Shown in pieces: positions 17,258 to 29,112 of a stretch of 64,000 bases of DNA. The notes under the pieces were generated by a model, which made no database searches, had not been told where the DNA came from, and saw only the letters and a list, made by a program, of their open reading frames with translations. How positions within the stretch are numbered: position 1 is the first letter of the stretch; each line of letters starts with the position of its first letter. Source of the DNA: Adineta vaga (Eukaryota > Rotifera); assembly GCA_021613535.1 (NCBI GenBank), contig CP075495.1:3968001-4032000 (forward strand), read 5' to 3'. Made by a program: the position numbers and the translations under genes.

Positions 17258-18317
17258 TAAAACAATGAAAAATAAATTCTTTTTTGTTGTTGTATTGTAT
17301 GTATTGATCTTTGCTTTTTTGTTTTTATCCAATAAAAATTTGTTGTTTAATCAAACAAAAGTGACTCGTCTTTAGCTACTGAAAACCTTACAGCTCTGTG
17401 TAGATTTTCTCTAAATATTAATACACTTTCTCATTTGAACAGTCATCTTTATCAATATGACAAAATCGAACTCTATGATTTTTACCAATGGTTAACTACT
17501 GATGTTTCTTAGAAACTGAATGGTATTTGAAAAACAATTTATATCGTATATCTTTTAGTTTTCATTCAACAGACTTTATTACCTGTCATTAACCCTGAAT
17601 GCATTGAACTTTGCCAAATAACGGTCATACTTCACGATTGGTTCTATTTTATACTTAAAAATATTCTAATATTTTATTCCTATAATATGTGTCTTTGTAT
17701 CTGCTGTTTTGACGACTAAACGTTGATTGATGATACAGCAGCTTCACTCTATTTAGTACCGTCCTGTGAAAACAGGTATTGATTTGACATAAGGGAAATA
17801 AACACACACCTCTTTTAGCTTAATTTTTATCTTCATGCAAATAAATTTCTTGCGACTAAAATGTTCGCAAAAGAAAATTAGAAGAATTAATTTCTTAGAC
17901 ATCGGCAAACTTGAAAAATAAAGAGATACTTCCGAATTTACACATAGACTTCATTAATTAAAAGACTACATTCTTCAAAAAGTGGAGAACTTAGCCTGGG
18001 TTTTTCGTGCTAACAATCAACTTTATATCTTGATAAAAATGACAGAAGTTTTTGAAATGTAACACTAAATTTATCTTGGTACTTTTATTCATTTTCTAAA
18101 TTAATACTACTCTTTATACCTAAATAGGTAAGAAATTATATAAATCGGTTCATTAAATCTCTATACAAACATATATTTCTCGTGAATTCAACAATGATTT
18201 TCTTAAATCGACAGATTTTCTGCTACAATGAATCTTTTGATCTATATTTTATCTTTTCTATAATCTGAGAGACAATATATAAAAATACAATGCTAAAGAT
18301 GTTGCCATTATTTCAAG
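17258..18317. other. Intergenic spacer between GPCR copies 2 and 3
   Basis: AT-rich spacer with no gene that can be supported on either strand. Confidence 0.4.
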
Positions 18318-19310
18318 ATGAGTGTAAACCTAACATCACTGGAATCTTCTATTGTTATCACTGATTATTATACTGTTTGCTCACTGTCGGCTATCGCATC
18401 CATCATTGTTATCTTAATATCACTTTTCACATTAGTTTTGGTTTGGCGAACGAAACTTCGTCTTCATACCGTGAGACATTTACTAATGTGTAATACATCT
18501 ATTGCATCCATTTTATATTGCATTGTTCAATCAGTCAATTACACTTTTCTCATCTTTCTACGATCACAAACAAGTGATCAGACATGTCGATGGCGTGGCT
18601 ACTTTGCTTATCTTAGTATTTCAGCTATTTCTTATTCGTATTTAATTCAAGCCATCTCTCGTTTTTTCACATCTGTTCTTTCACATCGATATCGATGGTT
18701 GACAACATTCAAAACACACTATATCCTCATCCTTGTTCAATGGCTCATTGTCATCATCATTCCATTACCTGCAATACTAACAAAGGATATTTACTATCGT
18801 CCAACATCACTTTGTTGGGTACCATTGAAGCATTTGATCCATGTGATATACAGTTTCTTTGCTTACTACATATTTCCAACATTATCAATTTGTATGATCT
18901 ATGTTTTTATTTATTATCGAGTAAAACGAGTAACCAATCGTCCGTGTATATCTGTCCGACCTAACAATAGAGAAAAGCGTGATCTTGAATTACTTCGTAA
19001 TATCCTCATTCTTTTGTTTGTTTATTCAATAGGTGGAACACCGAGTATTTTATTTTTAATTACAGCTAATAAGCCGATCTATTTATTGAGTATTGTAAGT
19101 ATGTCATTAACGGTGGCAGTTGAAAAAATATTCACCACCATCCTGGATCGTGATATACGTCAGGTTATTATAAAATTATTATCTTCAACAACACGTGTTA
19201 AACCTTTCGAACGATTACGAAAGAAAGAAACTGGTTTTCGAGCTACAAATCATTTCGAATTACAACCCTGTCCTAACAAATATTTAGAAAATGTGCAAAG
19301 AACTAACTAA
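18318..19310 (+). CDS. Rhodopsin-like 7TM receptor, lineage-specific family, copy 3
   Basis: An intact, intronless 330-residue paralogue of the two upstream receptors. It shares LRLHTVRHLLMCNT after TM1, CRWRGYFAY with the TM3-side cysteine, QAISRFF replacing DRY, SLCWVPLKH with the ECL2 cysteine, the KRDLELLRNILILL entry to TM6, GGTPS in TM6 and TTILDRDIRQV after TM7. The C-terminal tail is longer than in copy 1 and basic. The ligand is unknown. Tandem arrangement and lack of introns suggest recent local duplication of an intronless gene. Confidence 0.85.
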   Translation: MSVNLTSLESSIVITDYYTVCSLSAIASIIVILISLFTLVLVWRTKLRLHTVRHLLMCNTSIASILYCIVQSVNYTFLIFLRSQTSDQTCRWRGYFAYLSISAISYSYLIQAISRFFTSVLSHRYRWLTTFKTHYILILVQWLIVIIIPLPAILTKDIYYRPTSLCWVPLKHLIHVIYSFFAYYIFPTLSICMIYVFIYYRVKRVTNRPCISVRPNNREKRDLELLRNILILLFVYSIGGTPSILFLITANKPIYLLSIVSMSLTVAVEKIFTTILDRDIRQVIIKLLSSTTRVKPFERLRKKETGFRATNHFELQPCPNKYLENVQRTN

Positions 19311-20686
19311 TATCATATAAAAATATATTGTTGTTGTCAATTTTGTATTCATACATGTACAAATTAAATAAACAATTTGATAAAAACAATCGGCCCGATT
19401 TATACATTCCCGTTTTACATTCTTATAATTTGATTATGTACTAAATTCTCTTGTATCGTCTTATCAATAAAGTTTCTCTCAGATTTCCTTAATATTGAAG
19501 ATAATATCTTTTTTTCTCGCATAAGACATAATCATATACCTAAATAAATGAGAATTTTTATAGTAAGGTCTAAAATCATGAAATTCTGGAATGTCCTATG
19601 AATATGAAATATACTCGTGTTGTTTGAAATTTTTCAATCTACTAGCTAATAAAATGTATCCTTGTTGTTGTGTGTTTTTGGTTAGATCAGAGAAAACTGT
19701 CTGAAAATCTTGTTATACTAGGTCGAATCGATTATTTTGTTTTCTTGATTGACCTAAAACATATCGACATAGAATAGATTGAAAAATACTATCATTCTAA
19801 GGTTATATTGTTTGCTAAAGTTCACTATATATCCATTAAGCTGCATAGATTCTTTCTTTCTGTCTATTTTTCCCAGAATAGGAACTAGAACTGGACATAT
19901 TTTTCTCTTTTTTTCTCCTGTATAAGATATTTATGTATTTCGTTCTGCAAGAGAGCCGATATCATCGCGTATACATGGTATCCAAGGTTGTCGAAGGCGC
20001 AGTATATCTTCGTCGTCTCTAAAAGAGCAAGAAACAGCAGTAATAGCAACAATATATTACCAAGGCTTTTTTGTTTTTGCACTGAAGTTGACAATAATAA
20101 CAACAACAACAACAATATCAAGAATAGAACTATATCAAAAAGAAAATGATAGAAGGAAAAAATAGATGAAACTGAATATGAATGTTCATATCTATCTTTT
20201 CAAATATGAAAAATAGTTTTGGTTTTTATCAACTATCCGATCGTTGAAATTCTTCAAATAAAAAGAAGAAACAAAGCATTCAGCTAAAAAATCATTTTCT
20301 CAGAATATTATCTAATATCTCATATATTTCTTTTTCTTCTTTTACTTTCCTTTCGGTATTGATTATTTCTATCCTATCGTTAAAGATGATTACCATCAAC
20401 CGGTTAGTACCATTACCGCAAAAGGAAAAAAGATTGTTCGAGAAGAAATAACCAACGATTGGATAACATCTCGACAGAAATAACTTCTTCTTTTCTGTTA
20501 GGAAAAGCAAAACGGATTGATATCTTGTGCTCCTCTTCGTAGATATTTTCCTATATCTCTGTCTCTGTCTCTCTCTCTCTTCTGTTCTTGCTACTACTAC
20601 TTACCACACTACTGTCGTCGACATCGTCGTTCTTTTTTACATCTTAACATCTCCCAGACACATTAAGAACAACAAAAGCTATAGCA
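19311..20686. other. Intergenic region upstream of the myosin light chain
   Basis: No coding gene supported. It contains a CAA-type trinucleotide run (about 20098-20116) and a CT-rich tract about 130 bp upstream of the light-chain start codon, which probably belongs to its promoter or 5' UTR. Confidence 0.4.
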
Positions 20687-21234
20687 ATGGCCGATTTACC
20701 CAGTGATAAAGTTGATGAAGCTAAACAAGTCTTCGATGTCTTCGATAAAAAATATGAAGTAAGTTTGAATTTGATATTCTATTCCATTTATCCATCATAA
20801 TCTTTATCGAAAAAATTAAATAGGGAAAAGTCGATTCATTCTATATTGGAGATATGCTTCGTTCACTTGGCCTCTATCCAACACAAGCTGAATGTGAAAA
20901 ACGTGGTCAAACAAAAAAAACTGGAGAAAAAAGCCTTAAAGTAGAAGAATTTCTTCCAATTGTCTCAGAATTTTATAAAATGCCAGCAAAAAATTTTGGC
21001 ACTTATGAAGATTTTATGGAAGGTTTAAAATTATTCGATAAGGAAAGTAATGGTTTAATGTCATTAGCTGAACTCACTCAAGTCCTTGTTGCTATGGCTG
21101 AAAAACTTGAACCACGTGTTGTAGAAGAAATTCTTCGTTCAACTAATACAAAAGATGATGCCGAAGGCATGTTCAATTACGATGTTTTCGTTCGTGCTCT
21201 TCTTCAAGGACCATTTCCAAATGAATCAACTTAA
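20687..21234 (+). CDS. Essential (alkali) myosin light chain
   Basis: Exons 20687-20758 and 20824-21234 encode 160 residues (MADLPSDKVDEAKQVFDVFD...). EF-hand light chains of this type wrap the first IQ motif of the myosin lever arm. The alignment with insect MLC1 from memory is clear: LGLYPTQAECEKRGQTKK, KVEEFLPIVSEFYK, YEDFMEGLKLFDKESNGLMS and the C-terminal FNYDVFVRALLQGP. The Ca2+-coordinating positions of the EF-hand loops are largely degenerate, as is usual for essential light chains. The intron falls after DKKYE in phase 0. Confidence 0.9.
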
Positions 21235-22151
21235 ATTTTCACTAGAAAAATTATATTGGAAATTTGAAATAAAAAAACAAAAAAAAACACAACAAACAAT
21301 AGAAAAAATCAAATTTGTCTGTCACTTGTCTCGTTTTGCCTGGCCTTTTTCTTTTCTATCTATGTTTATTCTTTATCATCATATCTCTTCCCTCTTTTTT
21401 TTCTTCTTTCTTTTTATACACAATATTCAAAAAATGCCTTCTATTCAATACAATGCACAGCAACAAGCCGAGAATTATCAACGATTAACAACTATTCATT
21501 TCCTCTTTCATTCATCTGTGCGTGTATTTTATATATTTTTTCTTCTGTATTGAATTTCTTTTGCTGTTGCCATTGTTAATCGTTACGAATATATATTAGT
21601 ATAAGGCTAAACAACAATCAGTTTTTATATTAGGAACAAACATAAAAATATATGTATCCCCAGTTTGTTTTATCCAACAAAAAGACAAATACATACATTT
21701 CTACGATACAGATATAGATCAAAAGTTCTTTCTTCTCTCTTTTTTATTATATCTATGCAGATGAAATAGAAATATGCTTGCGGATCATTTAACGAAAGAA
21801 TAATTAAAATATGTCTGTAAAAACAACATATTCCTCTTGTGATAATTGCCCCTCTAGGAAAATCATGTGTGAGATCATATAGAACACAAACGAGAAATTT
21901 CTCAATATGAATTGACTTTTTTATATTACGTCAACAAACGTTGAAAAGTTTGGTGAGTTTTCTTCTTAAAATAAAATTTTCATGTATTTCTTTTAATTTT
22001 ATTTAATCAGAGAAAAAAAATAGTACGAGTTATAATCAACATTTTTTGTTGAGGGCATATAAAAAATGTATCATGAAAGTGAAAAAAAAATTCAATAAAG
22101 ATAACTTTTCTTGTTATATTATGTATGAAACTCACTCAATTATGATATTCA
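21235..22151. other. Spacer between myosin light chain and the minus-strand Ly6-like gene
   Basis: Holds the 3' flanks of two convergent genes. The open frames here are low complexity and unlikely to be coding. Confidence 0.4.
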
Positions 22152-25100
22152 TTAGAAATGAATACGAGCAAGAACGAAAAGACAAAAAATCAGAATATTA
22201 TATGTCATATGAATTGATGTACTACTAGATGTTGTAGTTGGTGGATTTGTTATTCGGGATGTCGTTGGACTACCTGTTGTTGGACTACTTGTTGTGACAG
22301 AGCCAGTTGTTGTTGTTGTTGGACTACCTGTTGTTGGACTACTTGTTGTGACAGAGCCAGTTGTTGTTGTTGTTGGACTACCTGTTGTTGGACTACTTGT
22401 TGTGACAGAGCCAGTTGATGAGGTGGTACTACCAGTTGCTGTAGTGGTGCTAACACCTGGTCGAGTACTTGTGCTAGTTGTTGCCGTGGAACTTCTGGTT
22501 GTAGAACTTGCGGAAACTGTTGAAGTTGTTGGCCGTGAAGTTGTCGTGCAACTTGGCAGTGTTGTTGTAGTATTTGGATAGAAGATAGCTACGTCATCTA
22601 TAGTAACAGTGAATTGTTCTCGGATCTAAATAAAGTGAGCAAATGTTTTTGAATGCGAACAAATAAAAACTTACTTCATTAAATACTGTTGGTCGTGAAC
22701 AATCATCAGCACGACAGAATAAATCGATTTCCCATAATTCTACGGGTCGTCCAATACAATCAAGATATAGAATACCTTCCATGTCAATTCGATGTGGATC
22801 AATACTAAAAATTTCAGAATCGGGTGGTCCACAGAATGATTGATAACATTGTTCATTAGTATCTGGGTCACTATATAGATCTGATACAAGACAAGTTGTA
22901 TTGCATGCTTCAATAGGACATCGACCAGGATCAAGAAAATCAAGTGTGCCACATTGAGCTGCATCAGGACATTCATGACAATCACGTACAGGTTGGCCAG
23001 TACCTAAAACATTGTTATTCAACCATTCATCGGGTAATCGCATTTGAAAACTTTCAGGCATATGTGATATGTATTTGGGTTCATTACAATAATCCCAATT
23101 ACATCCATAAATAACCATATTCGTTCTTGTACTCCATTGTAGTAGTGTCACTATATATAATGGATTCTTCTACTAATAAATAAGGAAACGTACGTATATA
23201 GACACGAGTTGAATTTCGATCAATATGTTCTAAAGTAATAGCACTAGCATCACCATAATTTTCTCGGATAATTGTGCAATAAGTTGTTTTAGCATCAGCT
23301 ACTGTGAATTTATCGCACGGCCAATTTGGTTCATCATAATAGTAACAATCATAACAGATACGTTGAGGTTCAATTGACACAAGACTATCATTGAAAATTT
23401 GAGGAAGATTATTTGTTTGTGTTGTTAGATTTCCGCGAAGTTCATCGAAAATTTCTGGTCGAGAACAATCATCAGCACGACAATAAACATCAATTTCCCA
23501 TAATTCTACTACGTTTTGATTGTCTGCATAGATAATACCTTCTAATTCTACACGATGTCGATCTTCTTCAAAATCAACATCTGGTGGATTGCAATATGAT
23601 TGATAACATAATAGATCATCATCTGGATTATTGAATGTATCCGAGACAACACAAGTTGTGTTACATGATTTGATTGGACATCGACTAGCATCAAGAAAAC
23701 TTTCTGTACCACATTGAGGTGCATCAGGACACTCATGACAATCACGTGCAGGTTGACCAGTACCTAAAACGTTTGTATTTAACCATTCATCACTTAAAGT
23801 CATTTTGAAGCGTCAGGAATGAATGGAACACGACTTGGATGATTACATAAACTTGTATTGCAACCATAAATAACAATATTACTTCGTATCCACCATTTTC
23901 CTGTTGTTTCATTTTGAAGTATTGATTCTTCTGCCAGTATAAAAGGAAATTTACGAATATAAACACGTGTCGAATTGCGATCAATATGTTCTAAATCAAT
24001 TGTAAAATGAGTTTCATAGTTGATACGTATAATCGTACAATAGGATGAATATGCTCCTGATACTTTAACTGTATCACAAGTACAATTTGGATTATCATAA
24101 CATGCACATTCGTAACATGCAAGTTGTGGTTCAGCAGGTGGAGTTGGTGTTGTAGTTACAGTTGGTGTAGTTGTTGTTTGTGTGGTTGTTATGTTAAAGA
24201 ATGGTGATAAATCAACTTGATCGACAGTAAGTTGTGCTTGAAGTTCTTTGAAGATTTCTGGTCGAGAACAATCATCAGCACGACAGTAGAGATCAACTTC
24301 CCAAAGTTCAAGTTGAGCATTTACACGATTACCATATATGATGCCTTCGATTTCTACACGATGAGTATCAATTTGATAGTCTTCAGTATCAGGTGGTGCA
24401 CAGAATGATTGATAACATTGTTCATCAACAGATGGATCATTAAATGTATCGAAAACAAGACAAGTTGTATTACATGATTTGATTGGACATCGACCAGGAT
24501 CAAGAAAATCCGTTGTACCACATTGAGGTGCCTCAGGACACTCATGACAATCACGTACAGGTAGACCAGTACCTAGAATATTGTTATTCAACCATTCATC
24601 GGGTAGACGCATTCGAAAATTTGCTGGAAGAGATGGTACAAGTCGCGGATCATTACAGAAATCTGTATTGCAACCATAAATAATTAAATTTGGTCGAGTT
24701 ATCCATAGACTAGTTCCTTCATTATATAAAATTGATTCTTCAACAATCATATACGGAAATTCTCTAATATAAACACGGGTGGAATTTTGATCAATATGTT
24801 CTAAAATAATCCAAGTATCTTGTCCATCATATTCACGAATAATTGTGCAATAAGTTGTATTATCTGGTAATGCTAAAGTTTTATTACATGCACAAACAGG
24901 ATCATCAACACAATAACAATCATAACAGTGAAGTTGACCTGGATTACCTACAACTGTATTATTGAAGAAGACAGAGAGATTACCTTGTTTTACTGTTAGT
25001 TGATTTTCAATTTCTTTAAATATTTCTGGACGTGTACAATTTTCAACTTGACAATATACATAGGTTTCCCACAATTCCACCTTGTCTGGATGACTAGGAT

Positions 25101-27380
25101 AAACAATGCCTATAACTTCTACACGATAGTAATCCACAGAAAATTCAGAACTATCCGGTACACAATATGATACATAACATTGTTCATTGTTTTCTGGATC
25201 ACTATAAATATTTGAAGCAAAACAAGTTGTATTACAAGTTTGTATCGGACAAGTACTACCATTAGTAATACCTTGTTCAGTACAGATTGCACCACTAGGA
25301 CATACAGACAAGTTAATTCAGATTGTCCGTTGCTCATCAAACTTGAATTTAACCACGTTTCAGGTAATGTCATCTCTAAAGCGGTTGGTAGGTACGTAAG
25401 GAGAGAAGGTTTATTACAATAATCCACATTACATGCATAAATAATCTCGTTTGTTCTTGTAAACCATTTACCCGTTTGATTATCAAACAAAATTGCTTCT
25501 TCGACAAGAACATATGGAAGTTCACGAACATTTGAATACGAATCAGTAATGTCAGCATGTTGAAAATAAACATAAACATTGCTACCATCATAAGTACGTG
25601 TGAGTGTACAATAAGTTGTGCCTGCATCTTCTATTGATATTGTTTCACATACACAGTCGACTCCACCTTCACAATAACAATCAAAACATCGAAGTTTTTT
25701 TCCACCACTCGATTGATTGAATAAATATGTTAAATCACCGGGTTGATAGAGAAGGTTTTCTCGTAGTTCTGTGAAGATTTCTGGTCGAGAACAATCATCA
25801 GCACGACAATAAACATCAATTTCCCATATTTCAAGATCTGATGCACGATTAGCATAGACGATACCTTCGATTTCTACACGATGAGTATCAATATGAACAA
25901 TTTCTGAATCTTCTGGTGCACAAAATGATTGATAACATAAGAGACCATTAGCCGGATCATTGAAAGAATCTGAAACAAGACATGTTGTATTACATGATTT
26001 GATTGGACATCGACCAGGATCAAGAAAATCCGTTGTACCACATTGAGGTGCATCAGGACATTCATGACAATCACGTACAGATTGACCAGTTCCAAGTATA
26101 CTTGAATTTAACCATGCTTCTGGTAAACGCATTTGAAAACTATTTGGTAAATAATATAGAAGATCTGGTGAATTACATAAACTTGTATTACATCCAAAAA
26201 CAACACGATCATTTTGAGTATCCCATCGACCTGTGTTTTCGTCATAAATAATTGATTCTTCAGCTAATACAAATGGATATTCACTTATATAAACATGAGT
26301 CGAATTTTCAACCACATGTCCAAAATCAATAGATGTAAATTGTCCGTAATTTTGACGTATAATTGAACAATAACTATCATCTGCCGAAATAACTTCATAA
26401 GTTGTACATGGACAAACTGTTCCAATGCATGAACAATTGTAACAAGTTAGTGGATTAGTTGGCGCTGTTGATGTTGTAGATGGTGGTGATGGTGTTGTAG
26501 ATGGACGAGTAACTGGAAAATCAATGATACCACTAACAACACCTGAAAGTAATTCATTAACTTCTTGAAAAATACTTGGACGTGTACAATTTTCAGCAGC
26601 ACAATTGATATTTAATTCCCAGATTTCAAAATTTGAACGATTCTGTGCTAAATAAACAATAGCTTCAACTTGAACTTTATATTTTTCATTTGCATCATTA
26701 AATTCATCGACCATTTCTGATGGTGTACATTGTGATTGATAACATAATTCATTAGTATCAACATCATGCCATAAATCATACAATGAACACTAAAAAGAAC
26801 AACTTATAGTATAACACATATTTCAAAAGAATATCGTTATATTTACTGTAGTCGCATTATCACAAGACTTAAATGGACATTGATCATAATCGATCGAATG
26901 TGTTGCATTACTACATATCGCAGTTGAACAATCATTACAGCTAGTTGTTGATCCAGTTCCATAAATATTGTCAGTTAACCAAGATGCATCAATAGTTAAT
27001 TGAAATGATTGTGGTAAAGATGCAATCATTTCATATTTATTACAAAAATCCCAATCACAACCATGTACAACATGTTTCGTTTGTTTATCCCATGTAGTAG
27101 TTGTTTCATTATAATATATAGCTTCATCTACTATAATATAATATGGATCTTTTATCCGTACATACGACGTATTCAGAGCAGCTGATGATAATTCAATATA
27201 TGGATTAGATGTATGTAAATCTTCGACAATGGTACAATGAGAACCATCTTCAACGTCGATGATAGTACCACAATCACAAGCAGTTGTATTTGCTGGTTGA
27301 CAATAACATTTGTAGCAAACAAGACCAGTACTAGGTGCTATCGAAAGTAGCAGGATGAACAAAATCCAATGATTTTTCAT
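22152..27380 (-). pseudogene. Large GPI-type surface protein with six alternating Ly6/uPAR-like module pairs (gene X), frameshifted
   Basis: Exons (minus): 27380-26847, 26789-22675 and 22625-22152, about 1.7 thousand codons. It starts with a signal peptide (MKNHWILFILLLSIAPSTG). Six A-B pairs follow. Module A begins CYxCxC and ends GCNxxxCN, like the last cysteines of Ly6/uPAR domains. Module B runs from CHECPDAPQCG through RCPIKSCNTTC and CYQSFC to CRADDCSRP. Near the C-terminus is a Ser/Thr-rich stalk with three 18-residue repeats, then a hydrophobic tail (MTYNILIFCLFVLARIHF) suited to GPI attachment. The frame breaks three times: near 25303-25307, 23803-23807 and 23125-23140. Allowing for one missing base at each of the first two, and either one extra or two missing bases at the third, exon 2 returns to phase. 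The function is unknown; extracellular adhesion or recognition is a guess. The parts conserve modules and cysteines, so the decay is recent or partly assembly error. Confidence 0.75.
22253..22425 (-). repeat. Three 54-bp tandem repeats encoding a mucin-like stalk
   Basis: The copies are spaced exactly 54 bp (shared GTGACAG anchors at 22294, 22348 and 22402) and are nearly identical. On the minus strand each encodes the 18-residue unit TGSVTTSSPTTGSPTTTT. It forms the proline/threonine-rich stalk between the last cysteine module and the GPI-type tail of gene X. Confidence 0.9.
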
Positions 27381-29112
27381 AACCGAAAGATGCTACAAAC
27401 TAGCTTTGAGTTGTATAATTTCGAATGAAAGCAGAAAGATATAATTCCGGAAGATTTTTATAGATGTTGTATTTTGTTACTACGCATTTTTATAATATAA
27501 AACTCATAAAAATCTTTCGTTAAGCTTGAGTCTTGTCCATAATAATCAGACCATATAACATTTTCTATTTAATAAAAGACATATTCACGAAAGTAACAAT
27601 GGTAAATAACTTCTATTATCAAATTATTTTATTGACAGAAGTTTCTATATCATATAATCGTCAACAGGCTATTTCATTTCATAAGGAGTCAATATCTTTT
27701 CGAAAAACAAGAGCTTTTACAGTTGTCATAAACTCGATTTCGATGTATTCATTTGAAATTTTTGTTGGTACTTTTCAAGAATCTATTGATCTGATAAGAA
27801 ATGAAAAACATGACTTCCAAAAGACTTTTTCAAGGACATAAAAAAATAGATTTTGCGTAACGTCATGATTATTTGAAAGTAATTTCGAAAGATATCAATA
27901 ATATTTGAGTATAAATGTTGATTTATGTACAATTAAAAACAATTTGTATGAAGCAGAGATAAACTCAATTTTGGTTTTAAATCAAATTAATTCAATGTAA
28001 AATATTGTATAGATATGATTCCAAAATAAATAAATCAAATAAACATCCTACACATTTTTCAAATAGCAGTCGACGTATCTACATATTTTATTTGATTTTT
28101 TCGTCTTAGAAGAACATCAAACAAAAAAATTTCTCAACAACATAATTAGTTTATTAAAAAATGTGCGTACGAAAACTCACATTTTTTGAATTTGTTATAT
28201 AATTAAAAGGAATCTTATCATACAGAAAGACCTTCTATTATGAGCAAGAAATTAATGTATTTCATTCTTAACAAGCTGTCTAAAATAAATAAATAAAGAT
28301 AAGAGAATTCAAAGAAAGATCGCGTATGTTTGATTATCTTTAGTTGACTTATGAAAAACCTGAAGCATACTCATTTCTTATATGAAATTTTATCGAATGG
28401 AAGAATCGGATGATTATAGATGGACTTCGAAGAAACGAATGAATTCTTAGGTCAGCTCCGGCATTCTAGTACTACTATTTTCCATAAACAACAATCGAAA
28501 ACTTCACTGTTTACTAAGCTATATATACTTAGTGTAGATTCGCCTTTTGAATGGTAAAACTCTCAAAAACTTTTCTTCCGCATACGAATAAACAAAATTA
28601 TACCTCAAATTGTGTCGATTATTATTTATGTATATATGCAAATTACATGCAAGCTTCAATGAATCAGTCAATGTTCAAATAAGAGTATCTTTTATGTCTT
28701 TTTGTCATTAAGGTAATACAATTCTATTAATTGAAAAGAGATTTGACCATATATCTGCTACTTTTCTACATCAAGATGGGTTGTGAATAGTATATTCTTG
28801 AATAAATGAACTAATTGATCGGTTTTCATAAAACATGAGAGTATTATGATATTTTGTTCGATCTACGTTGCATGAAAGAATACGATGAACTTTTTCATGA
28901 TTGTATAACACAGTATGCGATATTGAACGATTTCTTAAAAAAGAAATAATTTCATTATATAAATTTGATTGAAAAATTTATTAAAAATTAAAGATAAAAA
29001 ATAAGAATGAAGAAAATCATCAAAAAAAGAAATCATATCGACTGGAATTTCATAGTCATTCTATGTCGGTAATTGAAAAAAAGACAGAAGAAAGTTTCAC
29101 GAAAATGGTTAA
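27381..29112. other. Spacer between the two Ly6-like genes
   Basis: Contains the gene X promoter side and the gene Y 3' flank. The longest plus-strand frame (27533-27841) has no recognisable domain and is AT-driven. No gene is called. Confidence 0.4.

Noticed and set aside
27533-27841. 102-codon plus-strand frame between the Ly6-like genes
   Set aside because: No homology or structural feature recognised; no promoter or splice support.
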